Shown here in pieces: positions 46,691 through 55,098 of a stretch of 64,000 bases of DNA. Origin of the DNA: CAVTUU01 sp045804965. GTDB taxonomy: Bacteria; Chloroflexota; Chloroflexia; Thermomicrobiales; UBA6265. Position numbers and translations under genes: made by a program. Every line of letters starts with the position of its first letter. Position 1 is the stretch's first letter. Location of the stretch: contig JBJMMD010000036.1 in the NCBI GenBank assembly GCA_045804965.1, positions 1 to 64,000 on the forward strand, read 5' to 3'. A model generated the notes under the pieces. That model ran no database searches. It saw only the letters and a program-made list of their open reading frames with translations, and was not told where the DNA came from.

Positions 46691-47809
46691 ATGGCCGATA
46701 AACGAGATTATTATGAGGTGCTGGGCGTTAGCCGGGCGGCGACTGCGGAAGAACTGAAGCGCGCTTATCGCCGGCTCGCGCGAGAGTACCACCCAGACGT
46801 CAATCGCAACGACGGGGCCGAAGAACGCTTCAAAGAACTCAGCGAAGCGTACGAAGTGTTGTCCGACCCCGACCGCCGAGCATCGTACGATCGCTTCGGG
46901 CACGCCGCGAATGGCGGTGGCTTTGGCGATCCGTTTGGATTTGGCAGCTCGCCGTTCGGCGACCTCTTCGAGAGCTTTTTCGGAGGGGTGACATCGAGAC
47001 GCCGATCAGCCCCCGCTCGCGGCGCCGATCTCCAGGTCACCGTCGACTTGACCTTCGAAGAAGCGGTTTTCGGCGTTGAGAAACAAGTCGAAATCACCCG
47101 CCAAGAAACCTGTGAGAGTTGCCATGGGACAAAGATGCGGGACGGCAAGGAGTCGCCGCGTTGTTCCACGTGCGGTGGATCGGGTGAAGTTCGCCGAGTC
47201 CAACAAACGATTCTTGGTCAGTTCATGACGTCGGCGCCATGTTCGACATGTCGAGGTGAGGGCGTGACGATCACCGACCCTTGCCCTACCTGCCGGGGTC
47301 GCGGCCGGGTGACGTGGCCGCGGACGATCAACGTTACAATCCCCGCGGGCATCGACGATGGTGTGAAGCTGCGCTTGACTGGACAGGGCGAAGCGAGCGT
47401 TCAGGGCGGTCAGGCGGGCGATCTCTACGTATTGGTTCGCGTTGGTCCCCACAAACTCTTCACGCGCCAAGGCAAGCAGATTCTCGTCCAAATTGGGGTG
47501 AATGTTGCCCAAGCCGCTCTGGGGGATGAAATCGAGATCGATACGCTCGAGGGGCCCGTGGCATTCAAGCTACCGGCCGGAACGCAGTCTGGCCAACAGT
47601 TCCGGCTCCGAAACAAGGGCGTTCCCGATGTGCGCGGTGGCGATCGCGGCGATCAAATCGTGACCGTCCATGTGATGACACCGAAGCAGCTCAGCACAGA
47701 GCAGCGGGCGATTTTCGAACAACTCGGCAAAACGCTCGGCGACAAAATTACCCATCAGCCCGCACAACGAGGTTTCTTCGACAAGATCAAGGACGCGTTT
47801 GGCGTTTAG
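46691..47809 (+). CDS. dnaJ: Chaperone protein DnaJ
   Basis: The 372-residue protein carries the complete type-I DnaJ: J domain with HPDVN (HPD at about 33-35), Gly/Phe-rich linker (GFGDPFGFGSSPFGD), four CxxCxGxG-type repeats starting CESCHGTK and CSTCGGSG, and the C-terminal peptide-binding domains. It delivers clients to DnaK and stimulates its ATPase. ATG 46691 starts the J domain. No dnaK or grpE is adjacent, so this dnaJ stands alone, controlled by CIRCE. Convergent with the ABC exporter permease 4 bp away. Confidence 0.97.
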   Translation: MADKRDYYEVLGVSRAATAEELKRAYRRLAREYHPDVNRNDGAEERFKELSEAYEVLSDPDRRASYDRFGHAANGGGFGDPFGFGSSPFGDLFESFFGGVTSRRRSAPARGADLQVTVDLTFEEAVFGVEKQVEITRQETCESCHGTKMRDGKESPRCSTCGGSGEVRRVQQTILGQFMTSAPCSTCRGEGVTITDPCPTCRGRGRVTWPRTINVTIPAGIDDGVKLRLTGQGEASVQGGQAGDLYVLVRVGPHKLFTRQGKQILVQIGVNVAQAALGDEIEIDTLEGPVAFKLPAGTQSGQQFRLRNKGVPDVRGGDRGDQIVTVHVMTPKQLSTEQRAIFEQLGKTLGDKITHQPAQRGFFDKIKDAFGV

Positions 47810-47813
47810 ACGC

Positions 47814-49532
47814 CTAGACACCATCCCTGATCAAGCGGGCAACCGACTCAATCCCAGCTGCGACGGTGACCGCGACGACTCCGATTGCGATGCACGCGCT
47901 AACCACGACAAGGGGCCACCCTAAGATCGCCACTCCGGCGACGTGCCAAGCGAGTGCCCCATTCAGCGATGTCGGCGGATCAATTGTAAACAGAACAATT
48001 CGCCCGATTGCGATCGCGGAGAAGATTCCAAACGCCGCACCAGCGAAAATATCAACGATGCGGCCGGTAAAAGACGTCGATCTCTGCACATGGTCGGCAT
48101 CAAAGACTGGCGAGAGCGCAGAGACTGCGCAATCGATCAGCACATAACCTGCGGCGGCCCAAGCGACGATCGCGACCATGCCCAGAAGCTGATGAGCCGA
48201 CGAATGACGGCTCATCGTCACGATGAGCGTCGCAGCTTCCGCTGCGGCGAAGACGGGGATGAAGGCGGCAATGGCCTTCGCCAGAAATATCCGACGAGGG
48301 CGAACAGGCGCGGCCCGCACTAATTCCCAGTTTCTTCCTTCTGTGCCAAATGAGTAAATCGAAATGCCCAAGGAAGCGCCCCACGGGAGTAACGCGAGGG
48401 GGGCATTCTGCATCCACACATGGAGGTCCCCGCCTGGGCTATTGCGTTGTTGATGGCTGAGCACGATCGTATAGACGGCCACCATCCCGACCGGCCAGAT
48501 CGCGCCGCTGAGCCGGCGAAGATCCCGAAACATGACCAGCCACTCTTTGAGCACAATCCCACCTAAGTCTTGTGGGAGCCAAGAAATCGCGCGGGACGAT
48601 GCAGAGGCAATTGGACGTCGCGGGCGAGCCGACTGGAGGCCGCGTACTTTTGCGTAGCCGATAGTGAAGGTGCCGGCGAATACGCGATAGGAATAGAACG
48701 AGCAGAGTGCGACCGCGGATACAAACGCAAAGCCGGAAACCGCAACAGCCCCAAGGTTATACGTTGCCGCGGACGCAAGTGCATGAGCGGCCCAGCCCGC
48801 TGGAGTGAGCGCGACGAGATCTCCGGCGGTTCCAACATCGAGTGTGGGGCGCTGACCAAGTTGGACGTTGGCATCGGGCAGCAACAAACTCCAACAAGAG
48901 AATGCGCCCAACATGAGAATCAGAGCGCCGGGAACGAGAATGAAACCTGACCGCTTTGGCGGGACATATCTCGTGACTACCGCCACAAACAAGACCGATA
49001 TTGAAGTTGATGCCACCGAGGTCAAGACGAGAAACGCGAGGGCAACGCCGAAGTAGAGCGCTCCGCCTCCCTGTGCTACGCCAAACGCAGTGACAAGCAA
49101 GACCATGACGAACCCAGTTGGGAGCGTCCCAACCATCGCGTCAAGCAGTTTGCCGCCGTAGATAGCACTAAGCGGCAAGGGCAGGCTTATCAAGAAGGGC
49201 AAGTCTTGCGAGAGGTAGAAGGACTGCAGGGCTGTCGTCAAACAACAGACGAACCCAGCAATAACGATCAACGCAAGGACGCTGGCGAGCACGGATTCCG
49301 CGTCGTAGGCAGATGCCGAAGCGTCGAAAGCCTCATAGAACGCCAAGAACAGTACCACGCCGACTGAGCCGATTGGAAATATAAACAAGGTCCACTTGCA
49401 AACCGCGGAAAGCCAACTTCGAGAGTTACCAATGTTGAATCGCCTGCGCCCAATGCGTGAGCGAGCTCCCATCAACACACGATAGGAACGGGCGGCGTTC
49501 GAAAATTCTCGCATCCCGGCAGCAGAGCTCAT
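47814..49532 (-). CDS. ABC-type exporter permease, large multi-pass membrane protein
   Basis: The 572-residue protein has about 12 predicted hydrophobic helices, beginning around residues 39-58, and a soluble loop of about 50 residues in the middle. No strongly diagnostic motif is seen, but the ATGA overlap with the preceding ABC ATPase gene marks it as that ATPase's membrane partner. The size fits bacterial ABC exporters of the YthQ-like type. The long open frame upstream of 49532 is not part of the protein. Substrate unknown. Confidence 0.8.
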   Translation of the reverse strand: MSSAAGMREFSNAARSYRVLMGARSRIGRRRFNIGNSRSWLSAVCKWTLFIFPIGSVGVVLFLAFYEAFDASASAYDAESVLASVLALIVIAGFVCCLTTALQSFYLSQDLPFLISLPLPLSAIYGGKLLDAMVGTLPTGFVMVLLVTAFGVAQGGGALYFGVALAFLVLTSVASTSISVLFVAVVTRYVPPKRSGFILVPGALILMLGAFSCWSLLLPDANVQLGQRPTLDVGTAGDLVALTPAGWAAHALASAATYNLGAVAVSGFAFVSAVALCSFYSYRVFAGTFTIGYAKVRGLQSARPRRPIASASSRAISWLPQDLGGIVLKEWLVMFRDLRRLSGAIWPVGMVAVYTIVLSHQQRNSPGGDLHVWMQNAPLALLPWGASLGISIYSFGTEGRNWELVRAAPVRPRRIFLAKAIAAFIPVFAAAEAATLIVTMSRHSSAHQLLGMVAIVAWAAAGYVLIDCAVSALSPVFDADHVQRSTSFTGRIVDIFAGAAFGIFSAIAIGRIVLFTIDPPTSLNGALAWHVAGVAILGWPLVVVSACIAIGVVAVTVAAGIESVARLIRDGV

Positions 49533-50296
49533 GAGACAAGCGCACCAGCGTAGAGTTGGAGGTCTGGACGCCCGGCGCCGCCGGTCAATTCGAGGAACAA
49601 GTCTTCGAGCGAAGCATCCGGCATGAGGAGAGTTCGCCGAAGCTCCTCTACGGTGCCCACGGCGATCAGCCGACCGTCCTTGAGGATGCCCACGCGGTCG
49701 CACATGACTTCGGCGATTTCCAAAACGTGAGTAGTCATGAAGACGGTTGCGCCGCGATCGCAAATCTCGCGGAGCACAAGTTTCACCGTGCGCGCGCTGC
49801 GTGGGTCGAGCCCGTTCGTCGGCTCGTCGAGGAATAGCACCTTAGGTTCATGGATAAGTACGCCCGAAATTGCGATCTTCTGCCGCATCCCCTGTGAGTA
49901 AGCTTCAATCAGGAGGTTTGCCGCTTCAGACAGCTCGAAGATTTCGAGGAGAGACTCCGCACGCTCGTCACGAATCTTGCGTGGCACGCCGTAAATATCC
50001 GCCATGAACCGGAGAAACTCCATCCCTGTGAGCTTCTCGTAAAGAAACGCCCTTTCGGCCACGTAGCCGATGTCCCGCTTGAGCGAGATCGGGTCCTTGC
50101 TGACATCATGTCCGGCAACGAACGCCGTTCCCGAGGTCGGGGGCATCAGCCCCGTGAGCATTTTGATCGTGCTGCTCTTGCCCGCACCATTAGGTCCGAG
50201 GAAAACGAACAGCTCACCGGGATTAACTGCAAAGGTTAATCCGCGGACGCCTTCGCCACCGGGGTAGTGCTTTGTTAGGCCACTTACCTCGATCAC
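49529..50296 (-). CDS. ABC transporter ATP-binding protein (exporter type)
   Basis: The 255-residue protein has Walker A GPNGAGKSS (about residue 35), signature YSQGMRQKI (about 135), Walker B VLFLDEPTNGLD and the switch histidine in TTHVLE. This is the drug/peptide exporter subgroup. Its stop overlaps the permease start. It is divergent from nothing on the left and lies 190 bp before the Flp pilin gene in the transcription direction. Confidence 0.95.
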   Translation of the reverse strand: MIEVSGLTKHYPGGEGVRGLTFAVNPGELFVFLGPNGAGKSSTIKMLTGLMPPTSGTAFVAGHDVSKDPISLKRDIGYVAERAFLYEKLTGMEFLRFMADIYGVPRKIRDERAESLLEIFELSEAANLLIEAYSQGMRQKIAISGVLIHEPKVLFLDEPTNGLDPRSARTVKLVLREICDRGATVFMTTHVLEIAEVMCDRVGILKDGRLIAVGTVEELRRTLLMPDASLEDLFLELTGGAGRPDLQLYAGALVS

Positions 50297-50434
50297 GCGT
50301 CGCAGATCCTTTCAAACGACGGAAGATTGGAGGTGGATACATTACGCTCACAACCAATCGTAGCGTATGTTGACGGCGTGGCTTTCGGCATCCCCCGAAA
50401 GTCAGGAGTACGGACAGCCTAACTTCAACAAGAA

Positions 50435-50455
50435 ACGGAGCCGAATAGGCTCCGT
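50435..50455 (-). terminator. Rho-independent terminator after the Flp pilin gene
   Basis: Stem ACGGAGCC/GGCTCCGT around a 5-nt loop. On the minus strand it is followed by TTTCTTGTTG. It lies 31 bp beyond the pilin stop, so the pilin is probably its own transcript, separate from the exporter pair. Confidence 0.8.
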
Positions 50456-50486
50456 CTCTCGGTACCTTTCGTTTCGAGGCGACGGT

Positions 50487-50684
50487 TTACCCTGGCCAGG
50501 CAGCAATGATGACCTCGTAGAGTTTTTCTTTGAAGCCGAGACCCATTGCTGCGAGCGCGCTCACCGCGACAACGGCGACGAGAACGATGATCAACGCATA
50601 CTCGACCAGACCTTGTCCCTCTGCTTCAGGGTCTGATCTTCGAAGTAGGATATTCAAGAGTTCTCGTAGTGTAAGGAGTGACAT
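50487..50684 (-). CDS. Flp family type IVb pilin
   Basis: This 65-residue prepilin has a short basic leader, then the processing region EGQGLVEYALIIVLVAVV. Cleavage after the Gly would place Glu at +5 and Tyr at +6, as in Flp pilins. The hydrophobic helix is the pilus core. No TadA/B/C, prepilin peptidase or other Tad genes are nearby, so assembly genes must be elsewhere. A terminator follows. Confidence 0.88.
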   Translation of the reverse strand: MSLLTLRELLNILLRRSDPEAEGQGLVEYALIIVLVAVVAVSALAAMGLGFKEKLYEVIIAAWPG

Positions 50685-51154
50685 AGCTCAGTTGCCGGCT
50701 GGTTGACTTTTGACTCCGTCGCGTCGCTAAAGGTCGTCGTCGGTAGTAATCGAAATGCGGTCCCAAGATGGAAAACAAGTGCTTGGATGCCCGTTGGCTT
50801 CATTTGAAATCTGACGACCGGACCTTCAAACGAGATCGGATTTGTCTAGAGTCTCCCTCCGGCTTACTCCTTTCAGAAAGGGGAGGACTGTGTCTCTGCC
50901 CCAACGACTCGGCGTACTTGGTCTGGCAACGTTCACGTGAATGTTTCTAAGTCTCCGCGAGCGTTGTTTGTTCCCAGCTCGGTTGGAGGCTCGTTAGGGC
51001 GTCCGGGACCATCCACCTTTGCTTGAACCCAGCTTACGGCGCGCACCTATGCCCGTGAATCACCCCAGTGTCGCGATCCTCAAGGTACGCCGGTCCGTCT
51101 TGGCGGCCGAAGGTCCTGGCCCGAATGTCTTATCTCGAGTCTCGGGTCGCCCGG
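50685..51154 (-). other. 470-bp non-coding stretch upstream of the Flp pilin gene
   Basis: No convincing gene was found. The stretch must hold the pilin promoter and leader. It contains a 10-bp palindrome TTCACGTGAA at 50932-50941, extended to near-perfect 16 bp, and a short hairpin with CTTTC/GAAAG arms near 50860-50880. I compared it by eye with c-di-GMP-I and ydaO-type riboswitch consensus and found no match. Confidence 0.5.
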
Positions 51155-52264
51155 TTACGCCGCGGCGCCTTCGGGAATGGGTAGCATGATTTCAACCGTG
51201 ATTCCGCGGTTCGACCTCGGTTCCGTCTTCAGGGCGGCGTTGAGCAGCAACAGCCGGTCCTGGAAACCTTGCTCTTCGAGCCGGTCTTCGATGATCTCGC
51301 GATCCGTTTGCAAGGAAGTCGCTTCGACGCGGACCCGGGCGACCGTTGGCTCACGTTCGATGTGCACATCGAGGTGCTCGGCAGCACCTTCGGCGAGAAC
51401 GGCGGAAATAATCGTCTGCACCAATCGGAAGACGGCGACCTGCATCGTCGTGTTCATCCGAATCTCGTGTTCCGGACCACTGACGATGCTTTGCATCTCC
51501 TTGAGACGGCCGATTTCGGTCATGTAGCGCCGAAGCGTGGGCACGAGACCGAGGTCGTCAAGAATCATCGGGCGCAGCTCAAAGATCATTCGCCGTGTAT
51601 CTTGCAGGGACGCGCCGATCATCGCCTTCAAGCTGCTTAGTTCGGAGCGAGCTTCATCGATATCGCGATCGATGAGGCGTTCGCAGATTTCGGCCCGAAG
51701 AATCAAGTTCGTAAGCGCTTGGGTTGGACCGTCATGAATTTGCCGGGAGATGCGCAAACGCTCATCTTCCTGAGCTTCAATAATATTCAACAAACTCGGT
51801 TGGTTGATCATTTGCGTGGGAATCAAAACGCCTGTTCCACCGCGTGGGGCAGAGGTGGAGACCTCTTCGCCGGGCTCGACCATGTTGACGGCTTGGATGC
51901 TGATGAGATCGATCAAGAGCCGGAGTTTGACTTGATATTCCTTGATATGCGAATGCCGGTTCTGGAGTTGCTCCGCTTGAGAGCGCATCATGAACAGGCG
52001 CAGCTGGATTTCATGCGAGGTGTTGTAAAGGTCGCGTATATCTTCGCGGCCGTAATTGTCGAGGTGAAGCTCCATATCACGCACGCGGTTGGCCATTTGC
52101 AATTCGCGCTGCGCAAGTTTTTCGACTTCGCTATTCGTCTTGTTGAGCAAGAGCGCAATTTCGTTCAAGGATTGCAACGAAACGTCGAGCTCGTCGCGAC
52201 ATTCCTCTTCGAGCTGGAGGATTCGCTCGTTGAATTCCCTGGTTTGCGGCGGCGGAAGCACCAT
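51155..52264 (-). CDS. DegS-like sensor protein with degenerate histidine kinase domain
   Basis: The protein has about 369 residues. An N-terminal DegS-type coiled-coil region covers residues about 5-130. HisKA_3 has the phospho-acceptor His in ERLRISRQIHDGPTQAL near residue 195. The following ATPase-like part lacks the usual N-box asparagine pattern and the glycine-rich G1/G2 boxes, so it may not bind ATP. ATG 52264 has a GGGGG stretch upstream; the frame is open to 52405. No response regulator is adjacent. It has no membrane segments, so it is cytosolic. Confidence 0.85.
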   Translation of the reverse strand: MVLPPPQTREFNERILQLEEECRDELDVSLQSLNEIALLLNKTNSEVEKLAQRELQMANRVRDMELHLDNYGREDIRDLYNTSHEIQLRLFMMRSQAEQLQNRHSHIKEYQVKLRLLIDLISIQAVNMVEPGEEVSTSAPRGGTGVLIPTQMINQPSLLNIIEAQEDERLRISRQIHDGPTQALTNLILRAEICERLIDRDIDEARSELSSLKAMIGASLQDTRRMIFELRPMILDDLGLVPTLRRYMTEIGRLKEMQSIVSGPEHEIRMNTTMQVAVFRLVQTIISAVLAEGAAEHLDVHIEREPTVARVRVEATSLQTDREIIEDRLEEQGFQDRLLLLNAALKTEPRSNRGITVEIMLPIPEGAAA

Positions 52265-52501
52265 CCGGTTGGCCCCCTCAAGGGTACTGTGCGCGGTCTG
52301 CGCAATTTGGCATCGCGGCGCTGAGCCGGCAAAAGTCGGCGCGAGAAGTGTCTCATCGCAGGGTAGATTCGGCGCGTGAGACGGACAACGTGACATTCGT
52401 CCCAATGTCCGGAGAGGTGCGCTTAGCGGCTCAAGCGCGTGCTATTATTAGCCGTGGCGTGACACGAGCGTCTTATTTAGTGTGCATTTTGATTTGCTCA
52501 T

Positions 52502-52572
52502 TGGCGGGTGGTGAAAGGGTATCACAAGGGTCTTTGGAACCTTTATTCCAGGTTCGAATCCTGGCCCGCCAG
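52502..52572 (+). tRNA. tRNA-Gln (TTG)
   Basis: The acceptor arm TGGCGGG pairs with CCCGCCA (52565-52571), the T arm is complete, and the anticodon loop CTTTGGA gives TTG. CCA is not encoded. There is no terminator before glmU, whose start is 74 bp downstream. Confidence 0.95.
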
Positions 52573-52645
52573 CCCGCCGCTCCCCGCGATCGTCCCCGAT
52601 TCCAACGACGAGACGACGATTAGCGACACCAACAAGTTGCCCATT

Positions 52646-54097
52646 GTGACGACAACTGAGACAACTGATGGGACGGGAACGACCGAAGACGGTTGGTCGC
52701 TCGCGTTGATCGTTCTCGGCGCCGGATCTGGCACGAGAATGCGATCAAAGCTGCCAAAACCCCTCCATCCGATCGCCGGTCTGCCGATGATAACTCACGT
52801 TCTCCGGGCTGGAGGCGGCGCGGCAACAGTTTCAACGACGATTGTCGTCAGTCCGGCGCTCGCCGACGACGCGCGAACGCTGGCGGCACCCGAACCGTTT
52901 GAAGTGGTCGTTCAGGATTTCGCTCGGGGCACCGCCGACGCCGTGGAGACGGCGCTGCCTTCAATTTCCGACGCCTCACATCTTTTAATCTTGTTCGCGG
53001 ATCATCCTCTTTTGACCAAAGACACCGTTGCCGATCTCGTGAGCGGCGCGCGAAATGAACGTGCTTTGATCACAATCCTGACATGTGCCCTGCCTGACGC
53101 CAAAGGGTACGGCAGAATTGAACGGGATGAGAGCGGGAGGCCTCTTCGCGTTGTCGAACGCAAGGATGACTCCCTCGAGCTTCGCACCGGCGAAACCGAA
53201 ATCAACAGCGGGATGATGGTCGTCGACGCGTCTTGGGCGCGCCGGGTCCTGCCAGCAATCAAGGCGAGCGACGCCACTGGCGAGTATTACCTCACAGAGC
53301 TCGTGGCGGCGGCCGTTGCCGAAGCGCGACCGGATCGGAATCCCTGGCCGGTGGCGACGGTGGCTGCCCCCGCGGAAGTGGCCCTCGGTATCAACGACCG
53401 CGTTCAGCTCGCGGAGGCCGAAGCCGTGCTGCGCGAACGGATTCGTCAACGTCACATGCTCGACGGTGTCGCGATCAGTGAGCCGCACACCGTCCTCATC
53501 GACGTGGATGTTGAAATCGGACAGGACACCACGATTTTGCCGTATTCGATGATTCTTGGCCGGACTGTGATCGGAGAGGACTGTGCCATCGGTCCGAACG
53601 CTGTCATCAGTAATTCCAACATCGCCAACCGAGTTATCGTCCAGTCTTCGACCATAACAGATTCGTCGATCGCGGACGACAGTGATGTCGGCCCATATTC
53701 GCATTTGCGTCGTGGCGCGGAAATCGGCCCTCGCGTTCACATCGGCAATTTCGGCGAGATCAAAAACGCCGTCATCGAAGCGGCAACAAAGGTCGGACAC
53801 TTTAGTTACATTGGAGACGCGCACATTGGCACGAATACGAATATCGGCGCAGGCACGGTCACGTGCAATTTCGATGGCGTTACGAAACATCACACGGAAA
53901 TCGGAGCCGACGTTTTTGTGGGCAGTGACTCCATGCTGATCGCGCCGATCTCCATTGGAGACGGGGCCACGATTGGCGCGGGATCAGTGGTTACCCGAGA
54001 CGTAGACGCGGGGACAACGGTGGTCGGAGCTCCCGCGCGGCGAATCAAGCGATCGACAGTTTCAAACGACGCTCAGCCTGTTCGCAAGGGGGATTGA
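52646..54097 (+). CDS. glmU: Bifunctional GlmU: UDP-GlcNAc pyrophosphorylase / glucosamine-1-phosphate acetyltransferase
   Basis: GlmU makes UDP-GlcNAc for peptidoglycan. N-terminal LGAGSGTRMRSKLPKPLHP is the nucleotidyltransferase motif and LLILFADHPLL contains the metal Asp region. The second half is a left-handed beta helix (hexapeptide repeats) with VTCNFDGVTKHHTEIG near the acetyl-CoA site and the final LIAPI and VTRDVDAG turns. The frame is open from inside the tRNA-Gln gene. Plausible starts are GTG 52646 and TTG 52637, neither with a strong ribosome site. It overlaps prs by 1 nt. Confidence 0.94.
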   Translation: MTTTETTDGTGTTEDGWSLALIVLGAGSGTRMRSKLPKPLHPIAGLPMITHVLRAGGGAATVSTTIVVSPALADDARTLAAPEPFEVVVQDFARGTADAVETALPSISDASHLLILFADHPLLTKDTVADLVSGARNERALITILTCALPDAKGYGRIERDESGRPLRVVERKDDSLELRTGETEINSGMMVVDASWARRVLPAIKASDATGEYYLTELVAAAVAEARPDRNPWPVATVAAPAEVALGINDRVQLAEAEAVLRERIRQRHMLDGVAISEPHTVLIDVDVEIGQDTTILPYSMILGRTVIGEDCAIGPNAVISNSNIANRVIVQSSTITDSSIADDSDVGPYSHLRRGAEIGPRVHIGNFGEIKNAVIEAATKVGHFSYIGDAHIGTNTNIGAGTVTCNFDGVTKHHTEIGADVFVGSDSMLIAPISIGDGATIGAGSVVTRDVDAGTTVVGAPARRIKRSTVSNDAQPVRKGD

Positions 54098-55035
54098 TGG
54101 ACGGCCGGATGCAGATTTTCACCGGCAATTCCCATCCTCAGCTGGCCGCCGATATCACGCGGGAACTCGAGGCGCCGCTTGGCCGGGCGATCGTCGGCAA
54201 ATGGAAGAACGGTGAAACTCGGGTCAAGCTCGACGAAAACGTACGCGGCTCGGACGTCTTCATCATTCAGTCGATTTGCAATCCTGTCGACCATCACCTG
54301 ATGGAATTACTGATCATGATCGACGCCGTGAAGCGGTCTTCAGCAGCCCGGATTACCGCCGTCATTCCCTACTACGCTTACGCGAAACAGGAAAAAAAAA
54401 CTGCCGGCCGGGAGCCGATTACGGCTAAGCTTGTGGCTAACCTCATTGCGACTGCAGGCGCGGACCGAGTGCTTACGCTCGACCTCCATGCGCCGGCAAT
54501 TGAAGGGTTTTTTGACATCCCCGTCGACCATTTGCGCGCCACACCCTTGCTCGCGGCCCGGTATCGCCGGCAATGGCAAGACGACGTGGTTGCGGTGAGT
54601 CCGGACTCCGGCGGCGTCGCCCGTGCGGATGAGTTCCGGGCCCGGGTCGGCGCGTCGCTGGCAATTATCTCGAAGCGCCATCCCGGCCCCGATGCGACTG
54701 AAGCGCTGGAAATGGTTGGCGACGTCGAAGGCAAACGAGCAATTATTATCGACGATATGGTGTCAACGGCTGGCACGCTCGTCGAAGCGGCGCAACTGTT
54801 GAAAGAGCGAGGCGCACATGAAATTCACGCCGCCGCGACCCACGGCAGTTTTGCCGACAGCGCGCTTGAGCTCGTCGCTTCGTCGCCTGTTTCCAGGCTC
54901 TATATCACTGACACACTGCCCTTGCCGGACACGGGGCCCACTGAGATGCTCGAAGTCATCACTGTTGCCCCGTTGCTGGCGGAAGCGATTCTTCGTATTC
55001 ACAAGGACATGAGCATTAGTGCCCTCTTCACGTAG
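54097..55035 (+). CDS. prs: Ribose-phosphate pyrophosphokinase (PRPP synthetase)
   Basis: The 312-residue enzyme makes PRPP from ribose 5-phosphate and ATP. Seen are IFTGNSHPQLA opening, REPITAKLVANL, DLHAPAIEGFFDIPVDHL near residue 130 and the PRPP-binding loop IIDDMVSTAGTL near 220. ATG 54097 overlaps the glmU stop in TGATG, with AAGGGGGA upstream. The gene pair glmU-prs is a conserved order in many bacteria. Confidence 0.96.
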   Translation: MDGRMQIFTGNSHPQLAADITRELEAPLGRAIVGKWKNGETRVKLDENVRGSDVFIIQSICNPVDHHLMELLIMIDAVKRSSAARITAVIPYYAYAKQEKKTAGREPITAKLVANLIATAGADRVLTLDLHAPAIEGFFDIPVDHLRATPLLAARYRRQWQDDVVAVSPDSGGVARADEFRARVGASLAIISKRHPGPDATEALEMVGDVEGKRAIIIDDMVSTAGTLVEAAQLLKERGAHEIHAAATHGSFADSALELVASSPVSRLYITDTLPLPDTGPTEMLEVITVAPLLAEAILRIHKDMSISALFT

Positions 55036-55098
55036 TCTACAGAGGAATTTGGCGTGTAAAGCGCGTGTGTCAGGTCACCAGCAAGAAGGCAGGTTTGC

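Noticed and set aside
47814..49763. Longer N-terminus of the ABC exporter permease up to 49763
   Set aside because: The extra residues are Arg-rich, overlap the ATPase gene, and the ATGA overlap fixes the start at 49532.
50768..50950. Small plus-strand reading frame of 60 codons
   Set aside because: No ribosome site and no similarity; composition looks like chance.
50685..51154. Cyclic di-GMP or c-di-AMP riboswitch upstream of the pilin gene
   Set aside because: The consensus cores do not appear on either strand by eye; a covariance model search would be needed.
52508..52645. N-terminal extension of GlmU starting inside tRNA-Gln
   Set aside because: The frame runs through the tRNA and has no similarity to GlmU before the nucleotidyltransferase motif.
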